Source: Bdellovibrio sp. ZAP7
GTDB taxonomy: Bacteria > Bdellovibrionota > Bdellovibrionia > Bdellovibrionales > Bdellovibrionaceae
Length of the DNA stretch: 64,000 bases
Direction: 5' to 3'
Assembly: GCF_006874645.1 (NCBI RefSeq)
Contig: NZ_CP030082.1
Location: forward strand, 1,550,001-1,614,000
Positions 1 through 7,991 of the stretch are shown piece after piece (positions within the stretch are counted from its first letter, which is position 1; every line of letters begins with the position of its first letter). A program made the translations under genes and the position numbers. Under the pieces are notes generated by a model, which did no database searches, was not told the DNA's origin, and saw only the letters and a program-made list of their open reading frames with translations.

Positions 1-201
1 GACCATAGAAATGGTGTTGCTGAGAGAATTCCAAAAAATGATTTCTGAAGTAAGTTAAGTGATCTCATGTCTGCCCCCGTGAATAGGGACATTGCATTTG
101 GCGGGCCAGGTATAAGCAAATCTAATGCGGTCTCATCCGGAGATTTGTCACTTGTGTTTAGAAATCGCTATACAGGGTCTGAGGGCGTTTCAGCTGTCTA
201 A
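1..201 (+). other. Possible 3' end of an upstream gene, reading frame broken by TGA
   Basis: Frame 1 is open from the window edge to an in-frame TGA at 46-48. It then stays open through an ATG at 67 to a TAA at 199-201. The residues after the ATG look protein-like (Gly/Ser-rich), but there is no Shine-Dalgarno before it. Frame 2 is also open from the edge to a TAA at 56-58. Either frame could be the tail of a gene lying outside the window, and the 44-codon piece could be a decayed remnant. I cannot choose between these and see no recognisable domain. Confidence 0.2.
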
Positions 202-229
202 AAGGCGACATACATAGACAACTTTTATA

Positions 230-263
230 CAGGGGTTAATAAGTTCGTCCTTTTTAACCCCTG
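230..263. terminator. Hairpin between the window edge and the repeat-protein gene
   Basis: A 10-bp perfect stem (CAGGGGTTAA / TTAACCCCTG) encloses a 14-nt loop. It lies 26 bp beyond the stop codon of the minus-strand gene at 289, so it may end that transcript. No clean U-run follows the stem on either strand, so termination is an inference from position and stem strength. Confidence 0.45.
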
Positions 264-288
264 GTTTTGCTTATGATGGAACAGTGTT

Positions 289-963
289 TTATCGGTGGCC
301 ACGGTTCTTTCGAGAGCAGATGTGTGCCGCCTGTTCGTAAGATTCAATCCCTGTACCAGGAAGGCGGAAGTATTGATTTCTCACGCAAGTCTCGACAGCG
401 TCGGCGTCGCTAGTACCTCGGCATGCAATAGCTGCCACACGGTAGGTTTCAATGCCACTGCCACTGATGACGCTATATAGTCTGCGCATACAATCTTTGA
501 TTTGCTCCACAGGTCCTGGGCTTGAGCAGGCGATGCTGGCGACCGAGCGAGATTCTTCCCCGGAGCCTGGTAGCATGGCATAGATACTGTCAGTGCAGGA
601 AGTTCTTCTCTCTGCGTTTTCACCGCCATTTTTGCAAAGATGAGCAGCTTGTCTGTAAGACTCCAGGCCAATGCCGGGAAGACGGCTGTATTGTCGTTGT
701 ATGCATTCAGTGACGCTGTTGATGGGTGCACGTCCACTGCACGCAACGGCCGCCACTTCGTAAGTTTCAAGGCCGACGCCTGTCATGGAGAAGTATACGG
801 AAGACAAACAACTTTTTGCTTCCTCAGTTTCGCGACCACTTCGACACGCAATCTCTGCAATTTTTCGCGTTTCAAAACCCGATCCCGGCAAACTGAAGGA
901 GACTCCGTCAACGCAATTCTGATAATTGGCGTGGACTGTTAAGGCCAAGAAATTCAGTGCCAT
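289..963 (-). CDS. Cysteine-rich six-repeat secreted protein, leader interrupted by a stop codon
   Basis: I do not recognise the family. The 224 residues hold six tandem repeats of about 35 residues, each of the form C-x5-[YF]-x3-[PTS]-G-x-G-x-E-[TS]-x3-A-[AES]-x2-C. There are twelve repeat cysteines, two per repeat, as expected for a disulfide-bonded exported protein. Repeats 1/4, 2/5 and 3/6 resemble each other most, so a three-repeat block seems to have duplicated. The annotated ATG has no Shine-Dalgarno and gives only a short hydrophobic leader. Reading upstream in frame reaches ATG-AAA-TAA at 987-979 behind a strong GGAGG (998-994). The natural protein was probably MK-x-SIFLAMALNFLALTVHA, with codon 3 now TAA. 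Expression would need reinitiation at 963 or readthrough, otherwise this is a recent pseudogene. Confidence 0.7.
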   Translation of the reverse strand: MALNFLALTVHANYQNCVDGVSFSLPGSGFETRKIAEIACRSGRETEEAKSCLSSVYFSMTGVGLETYEVAAVACSGRAPINSVTECIQRQYSRLPGIGLESYRQAAHLCKNGGENAERRTSCTDSIYAMLPGSGEESRSVASIACSSPGPVEQIKDCMRRLYSVISGSGIETYRVAAIACRGTSDADAVETCVRNQYFRLPGTGIESYEQAAHICSRKNRGHR

Positions 964-978
964 CGCTAGAAAGATTGA

Positions 979-998
979 TTATTTCATTATTTTCCTCC
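979..998 (-). promoter_or_regulatory. Strong ribosome-binding site and ATG followed by a codon-3 stop
   Basis: On the minus strand GGAGG (998-994), a 6-nt spacer, ATG (987-985), AAA and TAA (981-979) precede the repeat-protein frame without any shift. This is the obvious native start of that gene, and TAA is one base from a lysine AAA codon. It marks either a nonsense mutation, a minimal two-codon upstream frame that controls the internal start, or a sequence error. Confidence 0.7.
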
Positions 999-1103
999 GT
1001 TTGGTTTGGTGATGCGAAACTCGCAAGAAACGCATCTGCAAGGTGCAAGCCATTAAATTTGGTGTCGTTATGAAACTGATTAATTCTGGGCAACACCCGT
1101 ATT

Positions 1104-1132
1104 TTGACGAACTTCTTTGGCCGTGCTAAAAC
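1104..1132 (+). promoter_or_regulatory. Candidate promoter for msrC, possibly giving a leaderless mRNA
   Basis: TTGACG (1104-1109) is followed after exactly 17 nt by TAAAAC (1127-1132), a 4/6 match to the -10 consensus. A start point 7-8 nt downstream would fall at about 1139-1140, on the ATG of msrC. That ATG has no Shine-Dalgarno, so a leaderless transcript is plausible. This is inference from spacing alone. Confidence 0.35.
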
Positions 1133-1139
1133 TTGCACC

Positions 1140-1640
1140 ATGGAAGAAATACAGAACAAGATTTCATATAGAGATAAGACCCAATTTTACCGCGAGCTGA
1201 ATTCAGAGGCTTTTGCCTTGTCCGAAAAAGAATGGTTCGTGAACCTTGCAAACTTTTCTGCGCTTTTGAATCAGCATTTGCCGGAAATTAATTGGGTTGG
1301 TTTTTACCTGAATCATAATGGGGAGCTTTTGCTTTCTTCATTTCAAGGTCTGCCGGCTTGTACTCGTATTAAGATGGGGAAGGGTGTTTGTGGGACTGCT
1401 GCGCAGACTTTACAAAGTCAGCTAGTGCCGGATGTTCATCAGTTTCCTGGGCATATAGCATGTGATGCTCGATCGCGTAGCGAGGTTGTGATTCCCTTGG
1501 TATTGGGGGATCGTCTGTTGGGTGTGCTTGATATTGATTCGCCTCATTTGAATCGTTTTGATTTGGAAGATGTGAAAGGGCTCGAGGAGTTTGCTCGCAT
1601 CTTGCTTGAGAAGACGGTGTGGCCGAGTTCCTTTGCTTAA
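1140..1640 (+). CDS. msrC: Free methionine-(R)-sulfoxide reductase (GAF-domain fRMsr)
   Basis: This 166-residue single GAF-domain protein belongs to the fRMsr (YebR/MsrC) family, which reduces free methionine-R-sulfoxide in the cytoplasm using thioredoxin. Family signatures are clear: INWVGFYL, the SFQGLPACTRI segment, GKGVCGTAA, and DVHQFPGHIACDARSRSE. These carry the three cysteines used for catalysis and resolution. I chose ATG 1140 because the family begins close to this point; an upstream TTG at 1104 overlaps a promoter-like TTGACG. A strong terminator follows the stop. It faces the diguanylate cyclase gene tail to tail. The role is oxidative-damage repair, which fits the osmC gene 4 kb downstream. 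Confidence 0.9.
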   Translation: MEEIQNKISYRDKTQFYRELNSEAFALSEKEWFVNLANFSALLNQHLPEINWVGFYLNHNGELLLSSFQGLPACTRIKMGKGVCGTAAQTLQSQLVPDVHQFPGHIACDARSRSEVVIPLVLGDRLLGVLDIDSPHLNRFDLEDVKGLEEFARILLEKTVWPSSFA

Positions 1641-1651
1641 CCGGTGGAAAT

Positions 1652-1681
1652 AAAAAAGGCCGGTTTGTACCGGCCTTTTTT
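1652..1681. terminator. Bidirectional rho-independent terminator
   Basis: A 13-bp stem with an AAAAAAGGCCGGT arm, a 4-nt loop (TTGT) and the complementary arm ends in a T-run. Because A- and T-runs flank the GC core symmetrically, it can end both msrC (plus) and the convergent diguanylate cyclase gene (minus). Confidence 0.9.
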
Positions 1682-1687
1682 ATTGAG

Positions 1688-2800
1688 TTATGCGACTCTT
1701 TTGATTCCTGAAGGGTTCGCGACAGTGTATTTGTTGCGGCCCGTTTGTTTGGATGTGTAAAGAGCTTCATCGACTCTTTTGTACCAGCCGTCGGGAGTTT
1801 CTCCGGCTTCAAGTTGGGCGATTCCTAAACTTGCGGTAAAGCGGATTTCCAGGTTGCCGTGGACGAAAACTTCCTTGCGGATTTTTGCCATGCAATCGTC
1901 GACCATTTTGATCGCTTGTTTGGTGTCGCAGCCAGGAAGGATCACAGCGAATTCTTCACCGCCAAGGCGGGCTACGAAGTCTTCTTCGCGGGCGAAGCTT
2001 TCTTGAAGCAGGCGCACGCATTGTTGAAGAACGAAGTCGCCGATATCATGGCCATAGGCATCGTTGATCTTTTTAAAGAAGTCGATATCGAATAACAGCA
2101 TGGTGACCGGATCGTGATCGAGCTGATTGATCTGGATATAGCGTTTTACTTGCTCGTCGAAACTTTTACGATTGTGGGCGCCCGTTAAATGGTCGGAACG
2201 CATGGTGCGATTTGCTTCCATCAATTGCTTTTTTACTGTGGAAAGACTTTTTTTGACCGTTTCCATACGTTTTGAACGGCGTTCATTCGAAGACGTTTGA
2301 TGCTTTAAATAGAAATCGATAAATTCGCGGGATTTTGCGCGCAAGTCTTCAATAGAATTTGATTCCACGGCCTCACGCAGTTGAGCCAGGCTATTGTTCA
2401 CCTGGCCTTCAGATGTGGCTTCGGCAGCGACCTCTTCACCTAGATTGTCTGCGAAGTCCCAGATAATGCGCTTGAAATCATCAAAGGTGTTTTGCACGTA
2501 CGTGGTTTCATCGATACGATAGCTTGAGATAAACTGACGGAAACGGAAAAGTGCGCTTTCCAGTTCTTCACCTTCCAATGTCATGAGCTCTTTGGCAACG
2601 GTATCCAGCTTCGCGCGCACTTTGCGAATTGAGTGATTTTGGACTTCGAATAAGTTCTTGTTATAGACATCCAAGATGTACAACAACGTTGCGCGATCTT
2701 CGGATAACGTAGGCTTATGGTCACTTTTGGTTTTTGCGTGACCCTCAGATCCCCAGTCCATGTCCAACTGATCAACCAGCTTTTTCATCCACTGTTTCAA
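1688..2800 (-). CDS. GGDEF-domain diguanylate cyclase (GGEEF active site, intact I-site)
   Basis: This 370-residue protein should make c-di-GMP from two GTP. The C-terminal catalytic domain covers about residues 200-360, with DHLTGAHNR at its start, FDIDFFKKIND for metal and substrate binding, and the active loop GGEEF at 280-284. REED lies five residues before it, matching the RxxD inhibitory site, so product feedback is expected. The N-terminal 200 residues are helical and charged with no transmembrane segment or named sensor domain; residues 170-200 look like a signalling coiled coil. The protein is probably cytosolic. It stands alone between a convergent msrC and a divergent oxidoreductase. 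PilZ proteins at 28.6 kb and 47.1 kb are possible readers of its product. Confidence 0.93.
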   Translation of the reverse strand: MKQWMKKLVDQLDMDWGSEGHAKTKSDHKPTLSEDRATLLYILDVYNKNLFEVQNHSIRKVRAKLDTVAKELMTLEGEELESALFRFRQFISSYRIDETTYVQNTFDDFKRIIWDFADNLGEEVAAEATSEGQVNNSLAQLREAVESNSIEDLRAKSREFIDFYLKHQTSSNERRSKRMETVKKSLSTVKKQLMEANRTMRSDHLTGAHNRKSFDEQVKRYIQINQLDHDPVTMLLFDIDFFKKINDAYGHDIGDFVLQQCVRLLQESFAREEDFVARLGGEEFAVILPGCDTKQAIKMVDDCMAKIRKEVFVHGNLEIRFTASLGIAQLEAGETPDGWYKRVDEALYTSKQTGRNKYTVANPSGIKRVA

Positions 2801-3023
2801 CTTGCGCCTCCGCGTACACTCCGACTCTCGTCGGAATAAAAATCATCATTCCTATTTCGGAAAATACGAGCCGAATATTAACGATTTCCCGACGCTGGTC
2901 CGGCAGATTCTCACAATGATACAGGTCTGGTTGGTGCTTTTTCGCAACGATGTGAAGCTTTGCTCAAGTCCTTCCCACAAGAAGTCTAAAGTAATCTGGA
3001 ACTGACAAAAAAGGAGTCACTTC

Positions 3024-4628
3024 ATGGGAACAAGTGCGCAGGTTTCCGGCCCTGATTTTACGAAAGGCGTTTCAGCTGAAGTTCTGAAAGATGGTGAAAC
3101 TCTTTTGGGACACGTCGGTGATAAAGCGGTGCTTTTGGTGAAGGTAGAGGGCGAGGTCTACGCCGTCGGTGCCAACTGCACCCATTACGGGGGGCCGTTG
3201 AATCAGGGACTTCTTTCCGGCCACCATATTCACTGCCCTTGGCATCATTCCAGCTTCAATGTGAAAACAGGGGAGGCGGAAAAAGCACCGGCCCTTGTAC
3301 CGCTTTCATGTTGGAGCACGGAAGTTCGTGACGACAAGGTTTTTGTGACTGGCAAAAAAACCATTCCTCAGCCGGTATTGCGGGGAACTGAAAGTCAGCA
3401 CATCGTGATCATCGGTGCCGGTGCTGCGGGCACGGCCTGCGCGGTCATGCTTCGTCGTCAGGGGTTTGCCGGCACCATTCAAATGGTCAGTCATGATGAT
3501 TCACTTCCTTACGATCGTCCCAATTTATCCAAAGACTATTTGGCCGGCAATGCCCCCGAAGAATGGTTGCCGATCATGAAGAGTTCGTTTTTCGATAAAA
3601 ATAAAATTCTGCTCAACCTCAATGTGTCAGCTGTTGAGATTAATGTGGATCAAAAGGCGGTACAGCTGTCTGATGGCCGCATGCTTTATTTTGATAAACT
3701 TTTGTTGGCAACTGGTGGGGAGCCTATCGCTCCACCGATTGTGGGGATAGAAAGTAAGAATGTGTTCATGCTTCGAACTTTAAAAGACTGCCGTCGCATC
3801 ATTGAGAAATGTCGTGAATCGAAATCCGTGGCGGTGGTGGGAGCAGGGTTCATTGGTTTGGAAGTTGCCGCCTCATTAAAGCAGCGGGGAATTGATGTTC
3901 ATGTTATTGCTCCTGAAGAAATGCCTTTGATGAAGACTTTGGGAATTCACGTCGGAAGCTATCTGAAAAAAGCCCATGAATCCCATGGCGTTCATTTTCA
4001 TTTGGGAAGAACAGTTAAGGAAGTCAAAGAGGACTCCGTGATTTTGGATGATGGTTCGACTATAGCCTGTGATTTTGTCGTCGTGGGAGTGGGGATTAAA
4101 CCCAACCTTTCCCTGGCAAGACAGGCGGGATGTGAAATTGATCAAGGTGTTTTAGTGAATGATTATTTGGAAACCAGCATTCCCGGAATTTATGCCGCGG
4201 GAGATATCGCGCGATGGCCTGACCCTCGCAGTCTGAGACCCATCCGTGTGGAGCATTGGGAGGTCGCTGAACGTCACGGTCAAGTTGTTGCCGCCAATAT
4301 GTTGGGAGCTCGAAGTAAATATCTTGATGTTCCTTTTTTCTGGACACAGCAGTACGACAAAATCGTTTGCTATATTGGTTTTTCCGATCGTTTTGATCGC
4401 ATGGAACTTTTAGGAGATCCCGGTAAAGACGATTTCGCCGTTATTTACTATGAGGACGATCGGGTCGCAGCCTTTATGACAGTGGGAAGGGATTTGGAAA
4501 ACCTCAAAGTCGAGCAAGCTTTGCAGCGGATTGATTATCGCAAGGTGGAAGAGCTTATCACCGAGTACGAACATCACTTAAAAAAACCGCAAAAACCTTT
4601 GCCCAACTATTTCGAGCCAAGTCCTTAA
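3024..4628 (+). CDS. Rieske [2Fe-2S] / FAD-dependent pyridine nucleotide-disulfide oxidoreductase
   Basis: This 534-residue fusion resembles the AIF-like (AIFM3/AIFL) family. An N-terminal Rieske domain carries CTH (about residue 52) and CPWHH, the two Cys-His pairs that bind the [2Fe-2S] cluster. An FAD/NAD reductase follows, with the FAD dinucleotide motif GAGAAGTACA near 132, the NAD(P)H motif GAGFIGLEVAASL near 273, and the second FAD signature YAAGDIARW near 390. A good Shine-Dalgarno (AAAGGAG) precedes ATG 3024. It likely passes electrons from NAD(P)H through flavin to the cluster, but substrate and partner cannot be read from sequence. There is no signal peptide. Its stop codon interlocks with that of the convergent PPK2 gene by 4 bp. 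Confidence 0.92.
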   Translation: MGTSAQVSGPDFTKGVSAEVLKDGETLLGHVGDKAVLLVKVEGEVYAVGANCTHYGGPLNQGLLSGHHIHCPWHHSSFNVKTGEAEKAPALVPLSCWSTEVRDDKVFVTGKKTIPQPVLRGTESQHIVIIGAGAAGTACAVMLRRQGFAGTIQMVSHDDSLPYDRPNLSKDYLAGNAPEEWLPIMKSSFFDKNKILLNLNVSAVEINVDQKAVQLSDGRMLYFDKLLLATGGEPIAPPIVGIESKNVFMLRTLKDCRRIIEKCRESKSVAVVGAGFIGLEVAASLKQRGIDVHVIAPEEMPLMKTLGIHVGSYLKKAHESHGVHFHLGRTVKEVKEDSVILDDGSTIACDFVVVGVGIKPNLSLARQAGCEIDQGVLVNDYLETSIPGIYAAGDIARWPDPRSLRPIRVEHWEVAERHGQVVAANMLGARSKYLDVPFFWTQQYDKIVCYIGFSDRFDRMELLGDPGKDDFAVIYYEDDRVAAFMTVGRDLENLKVEQALQRIDYRKVEELITEYEHHLKKPQKPLPNYFEPSP

Positions 4629-5437
4629 ATATGTTTTAGTTCTTTTTTAATTTTTGCCAGAGTTTTTTGGTCAAAGGCTGGTAAGACCGGATTTAGTTTT
4701 TCCAGCCTTTCGAGTAAAATCGAGGAGATAATGAGATTGCGTAAATTCTTATCATCGCCAGGAACGATAAACCACGGTCGGTCTGTGTGGTGGGTTTCCT
4801 GAATCACTTCTCCATAGGCTTTTTGATAATCGTGCCAATGGCGTCGTTCCGCTAAATCACTCAGTTCAAACTTCCAATGCTTTTCGGGGTCGTCGATTCG
4901 TTCGCGAAGTCGCGAAGCTTGTTCTTTGCGACTGATGTGCAGGAAGAATTTCAAAATAGTGACGCCCTCCCGAACCAGCATTTTTTCAAAGGCATTCACA
5001 TCGGAAATGCGTTCTTTAACTTGTTTAAGAGGGAGGGTTTTATGAACCAGAGGTACGATCAGGTCTTCGTAATGACTCCGATTGAAAATTACCATTTCCC
5101 CACGTTCCGGAGTCTGCTTGTGAATGCGCCACAAATAGTCGTGGCGCACTTCGATGTCCGTGGGTCTTTTGAACGAGACAACTCTTAACCCTTGAGGATT
5201 GATCGCGGCAAAGACATGTTTAACAGTGCCATCTTTACCCGACGTATCCAGTCCCTGCAAAATGATCAAAACTTTGTGCTTTGATTCCGCAAAAATCAAT
5301 TCTTGTAAACGGCCAAGCTTTTCGCTGATCAATTCAAATTCAGACTTTAAAGCCTTTTTTGAAACTTCCTTGGCTTCAATAGTCGATACCTTGGCAAGAT
5401 TTTTTGATGTCGGGTAAAAATGCTTTTCTTTAATCAT
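4625..5437 (-). CDS. ppk2: Polyphosphate kinase 2 family protein (PPK2)
   Basis: This 270-residue, single-domain PPK2 has Walker A GLDTSGKDGT at residues 62-71, a Walker-B region IFNRSHYED, and the Arg-rich lid segment SRKEQASRLRERIDDPEKHWKF (split here as SRKEQASRLR and ERIDDPEKHWKF). PPK2 enzymes transfer phosphate between polyphosphate and nucleotides. Length and motifs fit the short one-domain classes that phosphorylate AMP and/or ADP, but which nucleotide is used cannot be fixed by eye. The gene starts 4 bp after the osmC stop, so the two probably share an mRNA. No clear Shine-Dalgarno is seen, consistent with translational coupling to osmC. Its stop interlocks with that of the convergent oxidoreductase. 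Confidence 0.9.
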   Translation of the reverse strand: MIKEKHFYPTSKNLAKVSTIEAKEVSKKALKSEFELISEKLGRLQELIFAESKHKVLIILQGLDTSGKDGTVKHVFAAINPQGLRVVSFKRPTDIEVRHDYLWRIHKQTPERGEMVIFNRSHYEDLIVPLVHKTLPLKQVKERISDVNAFEKMLVREGVTILKFFLHISRKEQASRLRERIDDPEKHWKFELSDLAERRHWHDYQKAYGEVIQETHHTDRPWFIVPGDDKNLRNLIISSILLERLEKLNPVLPAFDQKTLAKIKKELKHI

Positions 5438-5441
5438 CTAT

Positions 5442-5888
5442 CTAGTGTGTGGCGCGCACTTCACCTCCGTCAAGTGCTGCATCCAAAGAGATTTCTGTAT
5501 CAAGTAAACGGGAAACCGGGCAGTTGTTTTTGGCATCTTCGGCAATGGTTTTAAATTGGTTTTGATCAATACCCGGAATTTTTGCGCGCAACACCAGGTT
5601 TGAGTGAGTGATAACCCAGTCACTGCCATTTTTTTCGATACTTACAGCGGCGTTTACGTTGATTGTTTCAGCTGTGAAACCTTTTTGGCCCAATGCTGCA
5701 CTAAACGCCATGGCAAAACAGGAAGAATGGGCGGCGGCGATCAATTCCTCGGGATTTGTCCCTTTTTCCGTGCCGAAACGACGACCGAAGGAATAAGGTG
5801 TTTTATTAAGAACGCCACTTTCAGTGGAGATCTCTCCCAGACCTTGTTGAATATTGCCCTTCCATTGAACCGATGCTTTTCTTTCCAT
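5442..5888 (-). CDS. osmC: OsmC family peroxiredoxin
   Basis: The 148-residue product matches OsmC in length and motifs: KGTNPEELIAAAHSSCFAMAFS with the peroxidatic cysteine, and KNNCPVSRLL with the resolving cysteine. The family reduces organic hydroperoxides in the cytoplasm. I chose ATG 5888 rather than the upstream ATG at 5912 because AGGAGG lies 7 nt before it and the family starts at this point. It is followed after 4 bp by ppk2, suggesting an oxidative or osmotic stress operon. Confidence 0.93.
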   Translation of the reverse strand: MERKASVQWKGNIQQGLGEISTESGVLNKTPYSFGRRFGTEKGTNPEELIAAAHSSCFAMAFSAALGQKGFTAETINVNAAVSIEKNGSDWVITHSNLVLRAKIPGIDQNQFKTIAEDAKNNCPVSRLLDTEISLDAALDGGEVRATH

Positions 5889-5976
5889 ACTAAACCTCCT
5901 GTTGTGATCCACAAAGAATAGAAGGGAAAGGAGGAGACGTTGACCGCTGCCTGATTTATTTGTTAAAGATCAATCC

Positions 5977-6519
5977 ATGACAGGAGCTCCAAGAAAAATT
6001 GCAGTGATCGGAAATGCGGGAGCAGGTAAAACCGTGTTGTCGCGTCGATTGGCAAAGCTTTATCAGCTTCCAATCACGCATGTGGATTCCATCCAGTTCG
6101 TGGAGGGAATGAAGATTCGCCCTCATAAGGAATCTATTACTCTTTTGTCCGATATCCAAAATCAAGAGACCTGGATCATCGACGGATATGGTCCTTTGGA
6201 TATCATCCAAAGGCGTTTTCAGTTGGCGGATAAAATTGTTTTGATCGATTTTCCATTGTGGCGTCATTATTGGTGGGCAACAAAACGCCAAATTCAAAAC
6301 CTCTGGTCTCCACGAAAAGAATTGCCCCCGGGATGTTCGGAGCTTTCCTGGGAGCACACCAAGAAACTTTATAAGACCATCGGCAACGTACACCGCTTAA
6401 TGCGCCCTGAGCTTTTACGTATTTTGAATCGCGAACAGCAGGGAAAAGTTGTGGTAATTCGTAATCTTTCTCAACTAAAACGTATTTCCCAGTTTGGTTT
6501 TGGTGAGGGTGGCCTTTGA
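5977..6519 (+). CDS. P-loop kinase-like protein (adenylate-kinase / FlaR topology-modulation type)
   Basis: The 180-residue product has a Walker A motif GNAGAGKT at about residues 12-19. A Thr-His-Val-Asp-Ser segment and a conserved WIIDGYG segment resemble the substrate-binding face of small P-loop kinases annotated as adenylate kinase or topology modulation (FlaR) proteins. Later segments contain aromatic-rich FPLWRHYWW. The substrate is unknown. No clear Shine-Dalgarno was seen before ATG 5977. It is divergent from osmC across an 88-bp gap and lies 65 bp before a histidine kinase gene in the same direction. Confidence 0.8.
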   Translation: MTGAPRKIAVIGNAGAGKTVLSRRLAKLYQLPITHVDSIQFVEGMKIRPHKESITLLSDIQNQETWIIDGYGPLDIIQRRFQLADKIVLIDFPLWRHYWWATKRQIQNLWSPRKELPPGCSELSWEHTKKLYKTIGNVHRLMRPELLRILNREQQGKVVVIRNLSQLKRISQFGFGEGGL

Positions 6520-6584
6520 CATCACTCCCTTAAGGAATTTTGAATTTATTTGGGCGGGGAGTTTCTGACGCGTACACTAGTTGT

Positions 6585-7991
6585 ATGAGCCCAAACTTAT
6601 ACATCGTTGTCCTGGTTTTTTCTGGCACCATGCTGGTCAATGTCCTTACCTCTGCCGCTCTCTGGTACATCCACGGGAATCGTATCTTTGGCTATATCAC
6701 TTTAAGCTGGGTGATCACTTCGATTAACTTTTTCCTGCAAAGCCAGTTCGTGGGTTATGACTATAAAATGCTGTTAGCCTTTAGCTTTTATTTGTTGGCT
6801 AGTTGGGTCTATTACGAGATCACATCGGCTCTTTTAGTTAAACCCGATCGGCGCTCCTGGGTCTATACGATACCGGTGACGCTGGTTATTCTTGGGCTTG
6901 TCACATTGCGCCTCACTCAATCCTTCCGCTTTGCTTCGATATTTTCGGCTATTGCGATTGCAATGCCGCTTCTTTGTGCCGCTCTTAAAGCTCGCAATGC
7001 CCGGGAGTCGCGCGGGGACACGAAGGGTTTCAAAATTCTCGCTCTGCTTTTGGTCTTGTTGGCCATTCACTATCTGGATTATCCGTTCCTGCGACAAAGT
7101 GAAACTGGTGCCGTCTTTGGATTTACGTTTGCCTTTCTGTTAACTTTTGCGTTTTCCATTTTCTTTCCCAGTTTCCTTTTATGGCAGTTGGCGGCGGAGT
7201 ACAGTGGGCGTTTACAAGGGGAAGTGACCAAACAAACCAAAGAGTTGGTTGATTTAGACAATCGCAACAAGGCATTGATTTCCATTTTAGTTCATGATCT
7301 TGCGACTCCTGTGACCACGGCAATGATGTCGCTAAATAAAATCCAAGACGGGGACGCCCCCGTGATGCAAAGACTCAGTAAATCCTTGCGCTATATCATG
7401 ACGACAATTGAAAAGGTTCGTGAACTTCAAGCGGTCACTTCGGGCAAAAAGAATTTGGATCTGAAAGTGTCAGATCCTGCGATTGCCGTCCACAATGCAG
7501 TTCAATACTATGCCGAACAATTGGCCGCGCAAAATTTGACGGTGCGATTTATTGATGAGCGCAAAAATCCGCAATCTTCAGTGTTGATTGATTCGCAGTT
7601 ATTGCAGGCTCAGATTATTGGTAACCTGATCAGCAATGCAATTAAGTTTTCTCCGCGCGGGGAGGAAATTGTCGTCAGATTCAGTGACGATCTCCGCTTT
7701 GTATATATCGAAGTCATAGATTTCGGTATTGGAATACCGGCAAACATAGCCCCTAAAATTTTCTCTTTCAGTGGGGCGACGACCCGTATGGGGCTTCATA
7801 ACGAAAAAGGAACGGGTTTTGGCCTTCCTTTAGTGAAGGCCTATGTGGATATGATGAATGGACGTATAGAATTTAAAACGAGTTACAAGGATCCATCGTT
7901 TTCACGCACTGTGGGAGTTTGTATGCGTGTTAGATTTCCTTTGGTCGTGCAGAAACCGCTTCTCTCTGAACGACGGGAGATGGAGTTGTAA
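6585..7991 (+). CDS. Multi-pass membrane sensor histidine kinase
   Basis: The 468-residue protein begins with about 210 residues of hydrophobic helices (six or seven membrane segments), followed by a short linker and a kinase core. The H-box is ILVHDLATPVTT, close to the HDL-x-x-P form. The ATPase boxes are N (ISNAIKFSPRGE), G1 (DFGIGIP), F (FSFSG) and G2 (KGTGFGLPL). I chose ATG 6585 because the first membrane helix begins just after it; an ATG at 6540 adds a polar tail. The membrane part suggests sensing within the bilayer or of small ligands. No receiver gene is adjacent on the same strand. Its last 62 bp overlap the convergent gene at 7930. Confidence 0.88.
   Translation: MSPNLYIVVLVFSGTMLVNVLTSAALWYIHGNRIFGYITLSWVITSINFFLQSQFVGYDYKMLLAFSFYLLASWVYYEITSALLVKPDRRSWVYTIPVTLVILGLVTLRLTQSFRFASIFSAIAIAMPLLCAALKARNARESRGDTKGFKILALLLVLLAIHYLDYPFLRQSETGAVFGFTFAFLLTFAFSIFFPSFLLWQLAAEYSGRLQGEVTKQTKELVDLDNRNKALISILVHDLATPVTTAMMSLNKIQDGDAPVMQRLSKSLRYIMTTIEKVRELQAVTSGKKNLDLKVSDPAIAVHNAVQYYAEQLAAQNLTVRFIDERKNPQSSVLIDSQLLQAQIIGNLISNAIKFSPRGEEIVVRFSDDLRFVYIEVIDFGIGIPANIAPKIFSFSGATTRMGLHNEKGTGFGLPLVKAYVDMMNGRIEFKTSYKDPSFSRTVGVCMRVRFPLVVQKPLLSERREMEL

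Noticed and set aside
3306-3494. Short minus-strand frames inside the Rieske/FAD gene and similar shadow frames elsewhere
   Set aside because: They lie in full inside strongly coding genes and lack ribosome sites.
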